This document shows, piece by piece, positions 1 to 8,001 of a stretch of DNA of 64,000 bases (positions are counted from its first letter, which is position 1; each line of letters opens with the position of its first letter). The translations under genes were made by a program, and so were the position numbers. The DNA comes from Arthrobacter pascens (lineage in GTDB: Bacteria > Actinomycetota > Actinomycetes > Actinomycetales > Micrococcaceae). The notes below the pieces were generated by a model, which was not told the origin of the DNA, did not search any database, and saw only the letters and a list, made by a program, of their open reading frames with translations. The stretch covers positions 1,550,001-1,614,000 of the forward strand of contig NZ_JAUSXF010000001.1 in NCBI RefSeq assembly GCF_030816475.1, given 5' to 3'.

Positions 1-1
1 A

Positions 2-55
2 GCTGCCGGCTTGGTCTATTTCTGGAAAGGGGAGGAATCCTATGGACGCGGATGA
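2..55 (+). CDS. C-terminal tail of ABC-2 type polysaccharide/teichoic acid export permease (partial)
   Basis: The first bases read in frame as AAGLVYFWKGEESYGRG followed by a TGA stop. An aromatic segment followed by a short charged tail ending in a YGRG-like motif is how TagG/Wzm-type ABC-2 permeases usually finish. The frame runs off the left edge of the window, so only 17 codons are visible. It overlaps the start of the ATPase gene by 14 bp, which is typical of translationally coupled permease-ATPase pairs. The identification rests on the short tail plus the neighbouring TagH-like ATPase. The rest of the gene lies outside the window. Confidence 0.6.
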   Translation, partial: AAGLVYFWKGEESYGRG

Positions 56-929
56 ACAGGAAATTTTCATCGAGGGACATCCCTGCGTGGTGGTGGACTG
101 CGTCGAGATGCGGTACCGCGTTGCCTCCAGTGCGGCTGCGGAACCTGATACTGGACAGTTCAGATCCCGATTCCTCCACAAGGCTGTCAGCAAGCCCAAC
201 ATGGTGACCGTGAGGGCCCTGAACAAGCTCTCCCTCGTTGTTGAACGGGGGGAGTCGGTGGGGATCATTGGCAGGAATGGTTCGGGTAAGAGCACCTTGA
301 TGAAGATCATCAGCGGCCAGTCAAAGCCCACCAGGGGGGCCGTGTATGCGTCCAGTACCCCTATCATGCTTGGCGTCAACGCGGCCTTGGTCCCGGACCT
401 TTCCGGTGACCAGAACGTCATCCTCGGATGTCTGGCCATGGGCATGAGCCGGGCGGACGTGGACGAAAAGTTCAACAGCATTGTGGAGCTTTCCGGCCTT
501 GAGACATCCATCCATCTGCCGATGAAGTCCTACTCCTCGGGCATGGCTTCGCGCCTCAGATTTGCCATCGCCGCGAGCGTCGACCCTGAGATCCTTTTGG
601 TGGACGAGGCACTCAATACCGGTGATGCTCAGTTTGGGGATCGCAGCAAGCGGCGGATGGATGAGCTCCGCGAGCAGGCCGGCTGTGTCTTCCTAGTAAG
701 CCACAGCCTGGAAACGATCAAGGACATGTGCACGCGTGCGGTCTGGCTGGACAAGGGCGACCTGATCATGGACGGTGCGCCGGACGTGGCCATTAAGGCC
801 TATCAGGACTTCACGCGTCACCTTTCCAAAGGCAACAATATTTCAGCCACCAAGATTCTCGACGACGCCAAAGCGAACCTCGTGGCCACCGAGGTCCGCG
901 GGCGGTCCTCACGCCGGAGCCGAGGCTAA
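42..929 (+). CDS. ABC transporter ATP-binding protein for polysaccharide/teichoic acid export (TagH/Wzt-like)
   Basis: This 295-aa protein is the nucleotide-binding subunit of an envelope-polymer exporter, expected on the inner face of the membrane with the permease encoded just upstream. Walker A is GRNGSGKST (residues 77-85), the signature is YSSGMASRL (164-172), and Walker B is ILLVDEAL (184-191) followed by NTGDAQF, a run characteristic of the TagH/Wzt group. It has a short tail of about 60 residues after the ATPase core and no long carbohydrate-binding C-terminal domain, so it resembles TagH/RfbE rather than Wzt-O9a. The start follows a GGGGAGGA ribosome-binding site. Its TAA stop overlaps the next ATG by one base (TAATG), implying an operon. 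Confidence 0.9.
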   Translation: MDADEQEIFIEGHPCVVVDCVEMRYRVASSAAAEPDTGQFRSRFLHKAVSKPNMVTVRALNKLSLVVERGESVGIIGRNGSGKSTLMKIISGQSKPTRGAVYASSTPIMLGVNAALVPDLSGDQNVILGCLAMGMSRADVDEKFNSIVELSGLETSIHLPMKSYSSGMASRLRFAIAASVDPEILLVDEALNTGDAQFGDRSKRRMDELREQAGCVFLVSHSLETIKDMCTRAVWLDKGDLIMDGAPDVAIKAYQDFTRHLSKGNNISATKILDDAKANLVATEVRGRSSRRSRG

Positions 930-2836
930 TGCAGGGTCTCCGGGAGATCCGCACCGGACTATGGCATCTTCGCAGGGGAGGGCCAACGCAGTTCAATACC
1001 TGGCGTTCCCGCCGACGGATCGAACAGGGCTTTGCCGCACCGCGAAACGTGCAAGGTGTGGAAGCGGCCTGGACTGGCAGGAGGCGCAAGCGCAGGCTCT
1101 CGCTGATGCCGGCGAGACTGCCACAACCGCGGCCGTCCCGACCCGACGTCCGCGCTGCGGTGATCTTGGACGACTTTTCCGCGCTGGCATTCGGCTACGA
1201 GTGGACCACCATGCCAGTCCATCCGTACACCTGGCGGAACGACCTCGCGGCCGGGGCCGTTGATCTCCTGTTTGTGGAGTCGGCATGGTCCGGAAACGGC
1301 GGACTGTGGCGTGGAAAACTAGCTGGTCCCAGCGGGCCCAGCGACGAGTTCCGCGATCTGGTCCATTGGTGCCGCGAGCGGGGGATCCCAACGGTTTTTT
1401 GGAACAAAGAAGACCCGCCGCACTACGACGACTTCCTGCCCGCCGCCAGGATTTTTGATCAGGTCTTCACATCCGATTCCGGTCGTATCGCGCAGTACAA
1501 GGTGGATCTCGGGCACGAACGCGTCGCTGTGCTTCCGTTCGCCGCGCAACCGGCGATCCACAACCCGGTGAGGCCTGGGCATGGCTGGCACAAGAGGGAC
1601 GTTGCTTTTGCTGGAATGTACTTTGCGCACAAGTATCCCGAGCGCCGGGCACAGATGGACCTTCTGCTCGGTGGGGCGCTGGACGCGTCGGTCCGGATGG
1701 GGACGGGTCTGGAAATATTCTCCCGGCAGCTTGGCGGCAGCCCGGAATACCAGTTCCCCGCACCGCTGGACTCACGCGTGGTCGGCTCGTTGAGCTACCT
1801 TCAGACACTGTCCGCCTACAAGGCGTACAAGGTGTTTCTCAACGTCAACTCCGTTGTTGACTCGCCCAGCATGTGTGCCAGGCGCGTCTTCGAGATCTCG
1901 GCTTCCGGCACGCCTGTCGTCACCGCACCCAGTAAGGCAATGCAACGGTTCTTCACCCCGGAGGCGGTGCCCGTGGCCACCACCCGCAAGGAAGCCGAGC
2001 ACCTCACACGTGCGCTGGTTTCCAGTCCCGAGCTGAACGATCGCACGGCGCATCTGGCTCAGCGTGCGATTTGGACAAACCATACCTACTCCCACCGGGT
2101 GGATACGGTGTTGCAGTGCGCGGCGCCCGCACTGACCAGGGTCATAAGACAGCCGACCGTCTCCGTTCTGCTGCCTACTATCAGACCCCAAAACCTGGAA
2201 CGTGTCTTCCGCGATCTAGCCGGACAGCGCGGGGTGGACGCCGAACTTGTGCTGCTCACTCACGGTTTCCGGATCTCCTCGGAACGCCTGGCAGAACTCT
2301 CCGAGGGGTCCGGCCTCCGGAATGTGGTTCTCCTTGAGGCGCCGCGGGAAATATCGTTGGGGGAGTGCCTGAACAGGTGTGCGGCCGCGGCCGGTGGGGA
2401 AGTTCTCACGAAGATGGACGATGACGACCACTACGGGCCGCACTACCTGAGCGACCAGCTTTATGCCCTATCTTATTCCGGCGCCGACATTGTGGGAAAG
2501 CAGGCACACTACATGCATCTCCAGAGGTCGAATGCCGCGATCCTTCGGTTCGCTGCCAGGGAGCACCGATTCACTGATTTCGTGATGGGGCCCACCATCA
2601 TGGCTCGAAGGGAGGTGTTCAACGACCATCCGTTCCAGCATGTCGCCGTTGGGGAGGACACTGGTTTTTTGCGGGCCGCCCATGACGCCGGCAGGAGTAT
2701 CTACTCGGCGGATCGCTTTAACTACTTCCAGGTCCGCACCGGAGACGGACACACCTGGCAGATCGAGGACGTGGAACTGCTTGCCTCCGGTGATCTCAAA
2801 TTCTATGGAAAGCTACATGAACATGTTGACATCTAA
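929..2836 (+). CDS. Two-domain glycosyltransferase: CgeB-like plus GT2 domain
   Basis: This 635-aa cytoplasmic protein appears to carry two sugar-transfer modules. Residues of about 65-390 resemble the CgeB/YkvP glycosyltransferase family: a predicted nucleotide-binding fold with an acidic FWNKEDPPHYDDF stretch, FAGMYFAHKYPERR, and the late motif CARRVFEISASGTPVV. Residues of about 409-610 look like a GT2 (GT-A) fold, opening with PTVSVLLPTIRPQNLE, with the metal-binding DXD equivalent KMDDDDHYGP near residue 494 and a later VGEDTGFLRAAHDAG. The CDS is coupled to the upstream ATPase (TAATG). It probably builds two linkages of the exported polymer or its linker; donor and acceptor sugars cannot be read from sequence. 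Confidence 0.8.
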   Translation: MQGLREIRTGLWHLRRGGPTQFNTWRSRRRIEQGFAAPRNVQGVEAAWTGRRRKRRLSLMPARLPQPRPSRPDVRAAVILDDFSALAFGYEWTTMPVHPYTWRNDLAAGAVDLLFVESAWSGNGGLWRGKLAGPSGPSDEFRDLVHWCRERGIPTVFWNKEDPPHYDDFLPAARIFDQVFTSDSGRIAQYKVDLGHERVAVLPFAAQPAIHNPVRPGHGWHKRDVAFAGMYFAHKYPERRAQMDLLLGGALDASVRMGTGLEIFSRQLGGSPEYQFPAPLDSRVVGSLSYLQTLSAYKAYKVFLNVNSVVDSPSMCARRVFEISASGTPVVTAPSKAMQRFFTPEAVPVATTRKEAEHLTRALVSSPELNDRTAHLAQRAIWTNHTYSHRVDTVLQCAAPALTRVIRQPTVSVLLPTIRPQNLERVFRDLAGQRGVDAELVLLTHGFRISSERLAELSEGSGLRNVVLLEAPREISLGECLNRCAAAAGGEVLTKMDDDDHYGPHYLSDQLYALSYSGADIVGKQAHYMHLQRSNAAILRFAAREHRFTDFVMGPTIMARREVFNDHPFQHVAVGEDTGFLRAAHDAGRSIYSADRFNYFQVRTGDGHTWQIEDVELLASGDLKFYGKLHEHVDI

Positions 2837-4097
2837 AACTACTGAGAGTGAGGTCCCGATTAAGACGGTCGCAGTCGTTGGACTCGGCTACATCGGACTG
2901 CCAACAGCGGCCATCCTGGCCACCAACGGCCTAGAAGTGATCGGCGTCGACGTTAATGTGAGCACCGTAGACGCCGTTAATAACGGCCATGTGCCGTTTG
3001 TGGAGCCTGACTTGAGCATCCACGTCGCGGGCGCTGTAAGCCAAGGCAGGCTTCGGGCCCAGCTCGAAACTCCCAGCGCAGATGCCTACATCGTGGCCGT
3101 GCCGACGCCTTTCAAGGCAGACAAGTCTGCGGATATGTCATATATCGCCGCCGCCGCCAGTGCTATCGCACCCAAGCTCAGCGGCGGTGAACTGGTGATT
3201 CTGGAGTCCACGTCTCCCCCCGGGAGCACGCGCCGGCTCGCCGAGCTGATTCTGGGGATGCGTCCTGACCTCAGCCTCGATGGCCAGAGCGGCAGGCCTG
3301 TGCTCCTCGTGGCACACTGTCCCGAACGGGTGTTGCCTGGCAGGATAATGATCGAGTTGGTGACGAACGACCGCGTGGTGGGCGGGCTTACTCCCGAGGC
3401 TGCCGAGGCTGCGGCGGCGCTCTATCGGGTGTTCTGCCAGGGCGAGATTCATCTTACCGACGCTGCAACGGCTGAGATGACCAAGCTAGTGGAAAACGCC
3501 TACCGCGACGTCAACATTGCCTTCGCAAACGAGTTGTCCGTCATCAGCGATAATTTGGAAATTGACGTGTGGGAACTCATCCGCTTGGCCAACCGTCATC
3601 CCCGAGTCGATATTCTTCAGCCCGGTCCCGGCGTCGGTGGCCACTGTATAGCGGTGGACCCCTGGTTTATCGTGACGGCCGACCCCAAGAATTCCACCCT
3701 GATCCGGACCGCCCGCGAAGTCAATGACGGTAAGCCTGGCTACATTGTCGACCAGATCCGCAAAGCTGTCAGCGACCTGGAGCATCCCGTCATCGCGTGC
3801 CTTGGGCTTGCCTTCAAAGCAAATATCGACGACGTCCGTGAGTCACCGGCTCTGGAGATCGTGCGACGCGTGGCCACGCTGCACCCGGACAATGTGATTC
3901 TGGTGGTGGCGCCTCACACCGATCACCTGCCCGAGGAGCTCGCCGCTCTCTCCAACATCCGCCTCGTTGACGCGTACAGCGCCATCGAGTCGGCCGACGT
4001 GGTGGTGCTGTTGGTGGACCACGACAAATTCCGTGATATTGAACCGGCTCTTCTGGGGGACAAGAAGGTCATAGATACCCGAGGATTCTGGCGCTGA
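2817..4097 (+). CDS. wecC: UDP-N-acetyl-D-mannosamine dehydrogenase (WecC-type nucleotide-sugar dehydrogenase)
   Basis: The product oxidises UDP-ManNAc to UDP-ManNAcA with two NAD+ in the cytoplasm. The Rossmann motif GLGYIGLP lies about 20 residues from the N-terminus. The middle domain carries VENAYRDVNIAFANELS, and the catalytic-cysteine region is PGPGVGGHCIAVDPWFI, a form typical of WecC/ManNAc dehydrogenases rather than UDP-glucose dehydrogenases. The frame is open upstream of 2817, but that part overlaps the preceding gene. ATGs at 2805, 2817 and 2823 all fit, with a GGAAAG sequence at 2807-2812; I chose 2817 (426 aa). The partner epimerase gene wecB lies about 25 kb away on the opposite strand. 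Confidence 0.88.
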   Translation: MNMLTSKTTESEVPIKTVAVVGLGYIGLPTAAILATNGLEVIGVDVNVSTVDAVNNGHVPFVEPDLSIHVAGAVSQGRLRAQLETPSADAYIVAVPTPFKADKSADMSYIAAAASAIAPKLSGGELVILESTSPPGSTRRLAELILGMRPDLSLDGQSGRPVLLVAHCPERVLPGRIMIELVTNDRVVGGLTPEAAEAAAALYRVFCQGEIHLTDAATAEMTKLVENAYRDVNIAFANELSVISDNLEIDVWELIRLANRHPRVDILQPGPGVGGHCIAVDPWFIVTADPKNSTLIRTAREVNDGKPGYIVDQIRKAVSDLEHPVIACLGLAFKANIDDVRESPALEIVRRVATLHPDNVILVVAPHTDHLPEELAALSNIRLVDAYSAIESADVVVLLVDHDKFRDIEPALLGDKKVIDTRGFWR

Positions 4098-4196
4098 CGA
4101 GGCGGACATGAATCAAGGGTATTGATAGTTTTGTGTCAAAAGTATACGAAAAAAACGGTGCAGGGCGCCCGAAAGCGACTCGCCGCGGGGAGAACA

Positions 4197-6059
4197 ATGC
4201 AAAACCGAATTGAAAAGTCGGCGGTGCTGCCTGCCGGCAAGCATTTCGCCGTAACATGGAGCGTGCCTGTGGTGCATGGCGGCAGGACAAATGCCATGCT
4301 GCACCGATCGAGGGCTTTTGTGGCCGAAGGCGGCGCCCAGGTTGAGATTTTGACATTCGATAATTTTCGGGACTACAAAGAAATTCGAAAGACGCTCACC
4401 GAACAGCGGAAACTCGTCGATGGTGTGACTATCCGAAATATTTGGGAAGACCTTCCCGACCTTGCTGGCGCGGCTCCCGCTCTCCCACTGGAGGATCTCA
4501 TCGGCTTCAGTCCGCTCGGTGAAACAGGAACGCCGGTTGTCACGGTAGAAGGCGGTCCACGCAGCAGGACACAGAGATTCTCCTCCGACGGTACCACGCT
4601 GCTGCAGACCGACTATCTCCGGGAGGACGGAACTCTATTCCTCTCGGACCGTAGCGATGTTGATAACCCGGGTGTCTATGGGGGCCGCTCGATTACCCTC
4701 TGCAACGGCCAGGGACTGCCGGTGGAGCAGTGGAGGTCGTCGTGGGAAATGTACCGCTCGTGGCTGGATCACCTGACGGAGGGCAAGGAGTCATTCTTTA
4801 TCGTGGACAACAAGCACGCCGCGACGTTCATGAAAACCTATCGACGGCCGACCGCGACGGTAATGCTCATGGTTCATGATTCCCACCTTGCAACTGCAGC
4901 AATCGGACCAGCGTCGCCGCTGTCTGGCTCCGGCGAAGTGATAATCCCCCGCCTTGACAGTTTCGACGGTGTCGTGATCCTCACCCGGATGCAGGCCGAG
5001 GATATTAAGGCGCGGGTTGGAGACATCGGCAACGCGCACGTCATTCCGAATAGCCGGGCGGTGTCCGCACGGCCTAGGGGTGATCGCAATCCCACCGCGG
5101 GTGTCCTCTTGGCCCAACTGAGGCCGCTCAAACAGATTGATCACGCTATTCGTGCGATCACCGATGTAAACCACCGCCTCCAATGCACTGCCAGCCTCGC
5201 CATTTACGGCGAAGGTGCTGAAGGTCCAAAATTGGAAAGCCTCATCGCCCGGCTGGGTGTTTCCTCGTTGGTTCAGCTGAAGGGCCACACTCATTCACCA
5301 GCCAAGGTGTTCGCCGAATCCTCGTTTTCCTTGCTGACGAGTTCGTCTGAATCGTTTGGTCTGGTGATCTTGGAGAGCATGTCTGCCGGCTGTATACCCA
5401 TCGCTTACGACGTTCACTATGGGCCGTCTTCCATCATTACGCACGGTGTCAACGGCTACATTGTTGAATACGGAAATGAGCGGGCCCTGGCCGAGTGCGT
5501 GGCTGAATTCTTGGCATTACCTGCCCAACAGCAGGCGAAGTTAAGGGAGGCTGCAATATCCAGGGCGGCCGACTTTTCCGACGAGCCCGTTGTCTCCATG
5601 TGGTCTCAGGCGCTGACAGCCGCGGCAACGAGAAAGGCGCTCCCCTCCCCGGAAGTGCAGGTGGCTGTCACCGACACTGCATGGGGAACCTGGTCCGACG
5701 GGACGCTTGATTTGCGTGTGACCGCTCATGTGACCTATGACAGGGACGGCCTGGACACGGATGCACCTGGTTTTTCTTGTCGGATTAGAAGCCGGGGCGG
5801 CGAGTTATTCTTCAGGGTGTCTGCCGACACGACGGGACAAACAGCCGACAGTTCATTTTCCATCGTCTTTCGCTTCACTCCTGATGTCATGCAGGCGATG
5901 AGCGACTCCATTGCTGACGCCACACTTGAAACCCAGCTTCTGGGCCGTCGTGTAAAGTCGAGGCTGCCTTACAGCCTCCCAGCCCCCACGCGGATGGAAG
6001 TCTATGGAACAGTGCACGGTAACCTCAGCCTGCGCCCTGTCAGCCCGCCCCTGCCGTAG
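4197..6059 (+). CDS. TagE-like GT4 glycosyltransferase with extra C-terminal domain
   Basis: This 620-aa protein resembles poly(glycerol-phosphate) alpha-glucosyltransferases (TagE/TarM group), which decorate wall teichoic acid in the cytoplasm. The N-terminal part has FAVTWSVPVVHGGRTNAMLH, shared with the next gene, then a beta-rich insert (TDYLREDGTLFLSDRSD) like that of TagE/TarM. The GT4 catalytic half ends with ESFGLVILESMSAGCIPIAY, the E-x7-E motif, near residue 390. Residues of about 482-620 form an additional domain absent from the paralogue downstream. An earlier in-frame start at 4122 exists, but 4197 is preferred because it follows GGGGAG and aligns with the N-terminus of the paralogue. 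Confidence 0.8.
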   Translation: MQNRIEKSAVLPAGKHFAVTWSVPVVHGGRTNAMLHRSRAFVAEGGAQVEILTFDNFRDYKEIRKTLTEQRKLVDGVTIRNIWEDLPDLAGAAPALPLEDLIGFSPLGETGTPVVTVEGGPRSRTQRFSSDGTTLLQTDYLREDGTLFLSDRSDVDNPGVYGGRSITLCNGQGLPVEQWRSSWEMYRSWLDHLTEGKESFFIVDNKHAATFMKTYRRPTATVMLMVHDSHLATAAIGPASPLSGSGEVIIPRLDSFDGVVILTRMQAEDIKARVGDIGNAHVIPNSRAVSARPRGDRNPTAGVLLAQLRPLKQIDHAIRAITDVNHRLQCTASLAIYGEGAEGPKLESLIARLGVSSLVQLKGHTHSPAKVFAESSFSLLTSSSESFGLVILESMSAGCIPIAYDVHYGPSSIITHGVNGYIVEYGNERALAECVAEFLALPAQQQAKLREAAISRAADFSDEPVVSMWSQALTAAATRKALPSPEVQVAVTDTAWGTWSDGTLDLRVTAHVTYDRDGLDTDAPGFSCRIRSRGGELFFRVSADTTGQTADSSFSIVFRFTPDVMQAMSDSIADATLETQLLGRRVKSRLPYSLPAPTRMEVYGTVHGNLSLRPVSPPLP

Positions 6060-6097
6060 TTACACCAGACTTAATCTAAAACCCTCGGAGAATGCTA

Positions 6098-7645
6098 ATG
6101 AATAAACAGGACGCGCGCGAAGACAAAGCACCCGGCATTCCGCCCCTTCCCGCTGGTTACCATTGCGCCATTACCTGGGGCATTCCCATGGAGTACGGCG
6201 GCATGACAAATGCCCTGCTTCACCGGTCGAGGGCCTTCATCCAGGAAGCAGGCGTCCCCGTGGACGTCCTGACCTTTGAATGGTCAGTTGACTACAGCGA
6301 GATTCGCTGTGAACTAGAGATTGCCGGTGAGTTGATTCCGGGACTTCGGCTGCGGAACCTCTGGGAAGAACTCGGCGAGCTCAGTGAAAGCCAACTGGCC
6401 TCGTCGAAACCAGGTAAGAACGTAACAGGCGAGTTCTCGCCTATCGGTCCGGGCGAGGAATCAGCGGATGAAATATTCGCCGGTCTCCTGCGGCGCCGGA
6501 TCCGCTATGCGGCTGATCAAAAGACTGAGCTGCAGATTGACTATTTCCGCCCGGACGGTTCACTTATGGTCACGGACCGGCGAGATGTTCAAGCTAAGGG
6601 AACAGCTGGTGGACGACTGATAACCCTCTGCGGTCTGGACGGCCGTCCAGTAGCCTCCTGGAACCAGGTTTGGCCTCTTTACCTGTTCTGGCTTGACTGC
6701 GTTGTTGCGGGTCGAGAGTCATTTATGATTGTTGACAGCAAGTCGACCGCTAACTTCATGACCCGCTATCGGCGGAACAATGTTGTGACACTGCATCTGG
6801 TGCACAACTCGCACATGGCCAGTGGCGCACTTCCACCACACGGCGAGCTAAGCCCAACACGACGGTACGTGTTTGAGCGGCTGAATTCCTTCGACGCCGT
6901 GGTCTTCCTAACCGAGAGCCAGAAGAAAGATGTGGATCTGGTCTTCGACAATCCACCGAACACTTGCGTTATCCCGAACAGCCGATCCTTTCCTGCGTTG
7001 TCCGAGCCGGAGAACGGCCATATCGCCGAGTTGGGAATCGTTCTAGGCGCCTTAACGGGCCGCAAAAGGTTGGACCACGCCATCCGCGCTGTAGCCAAGG
7101 CAGGGGAGTCTTCTGATTTAGACTACAGGCTGGAAATTTACGGCCAAGGCCCTGACCATGCCGCTCTATTGCGGCTGATTCAGTCAAGCGGCCTGGAGGG
7201 TCACGTCGCTCTTCGGGGTTACTCTATAGACGCACGTCAGGAGTTTGAGCGAGCTTCATTTACTCTGCTGACCAGCAAACTCGAGGGCCAGGGACTGGTT
7301 TTGATAGAGGCGATGAGCGTGGGATGTATTCCCATCTCTTATGACGTCCCCTACGGTCCTGCGGATATTATCCAGGACGGTGTCAATGGTTTCCTTGTAC
7401 CCGCCGGCGATATCCCTGCCATGGCGGAGAAGATCCGGCTAATAGGTGACATGGACGCCGAAGATCTCAAGAACATGCGTCGAGCAGCAGTCTCCAGAGC
7501 ACACTCGTTCAATGATGAGCTGGTGGTCCAGACCTGGGGGACGGCAATGCGGGCAGCAGTAGACAGAAAGCTTGGAGGGGCGACCTGGGCGACGGATCCC
7601 CGCTGGATTACGGGTCCATTTCAAGACGCGCAACCGGTCACATGA
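6098..7645 (+). CDS. TagE-like GT4 glycosyltransferase
   Basis: This 515-aa protein is a paralogue of the preceding gene product without its C-terminal extension. Shared features are CAITWGIPMEYGGMTNALLH at the N-terminus, the beta insert with QIDYFRPDGSLMVTDRRD, the segment ESFMIVDSKSTANFM, and the GT4 motif LEGQGLVLIEAMSVGCIPIS near residue 395. The family transfers glucose or GlcNAc onto polyol-phosphate chains, and the role here is inferred from that. CGGAG at 6086-6090 sits 7 bp before the ATG at 6098, so this is preferred over the ATG at 6092. The gap to the preceding gene is 38 bp and the two are probably co-transcribed. Confidence 0.8.
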   Translation: MNKQDAREDKAPGIPPLPAGYHCAITWGIPMEYGGMTNALLHRSRAFIQEAGVPVDVLTFEWSVDYSEIRCELEIAGELIPGLRLRNLWEELGELSESQLASSKPGKNVTGEFSPIGPGEESADEIFAGLLRRRIRYAADQKTELQIDYFRPDGSLMVTDRRDVQAKGTAGGRLITLCGLDGRPVASWNQVWPLYLFWLDCVVAGRESFMIVDSKSTANFMTRYRRNNVVTLHLVHNSHMASGALPPHGELSPTRRYVFERLNSFDAVVFLTESQKKDVDLVFDNPPNTCVIPNSRSFPALSEPENGHIAELGIVLGALTGRKRLDHAIRAVAKAGESSDLDYRLEIYGQGPDHAALLRLIQSSGLEGHVALRGYSIDARQEFERASFTLLTSKLEGQGLVLIEAMSVGCIPISYDVPYGPADIIQDGVNGFLVPAGDIPAMAEKIRLIGDMDAEDLKNMRRAAVSRAHSFNDELVVQTWGTAMRAAVDRKLGGATWATDPRWITGPFQDAQPVT

Positions 7646-8001
7646 GTGAACCAGTTGCGGCCCGCCAGAGGCTTCGGAACAACAATCGTCGTGTAGGAAG
7701 TACCGGTGATGACATGCTACTGGCGCCAGTCGACTAATCCTCGCAAGATCCTGCGCTACAGCTGGGCTTTCCCTGCGTCAACCCTGCGCCTTGCCCGGTA
7801 ACATGGTCTTGTCTCGTATCGATAGTTGGCGTGGATGGACCAAAATCTCCGCCCTCGCGAGGCTGGATGCCCGCCCGCGGGGCCTAGTGCCGATGTGGGG
7901 AAGGACTCGTCTCAGGTTCTTTCTAGAGCATCTTTAGAGTTCAACGCAGGATCACTTCCGGACAGGAAATCGGAACGGGTGATCTCTACTTGGGGGTTTA
8001 G
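7646..8001. other. 356-bp intergenic region upstream of the secreted nuclease-like gene
   Basis: I see no convincing gene here. An 80-codon frame starting at 7826 overlaps the next gene and has no family features, so it is treated as spurious. The final bases contain TTGGGGGT just before the ATG at 8002, a usable ribosome-binding site. A weak promoter-like TTGCCC followed by TATCGA lies near 7793-7822, but it is too degenerate to call. The space separates the glycosyltransferase operon from the nuclease-like gene, which therefore probably has its own promoter. Confidence 0.5.

Noticed and set aside
2640..2816. Longer N-terminus for the WecC-like protein
   Set aside because: The added residues overlap the upstream gene in another frame and precede the normal Rossmann start of the family.
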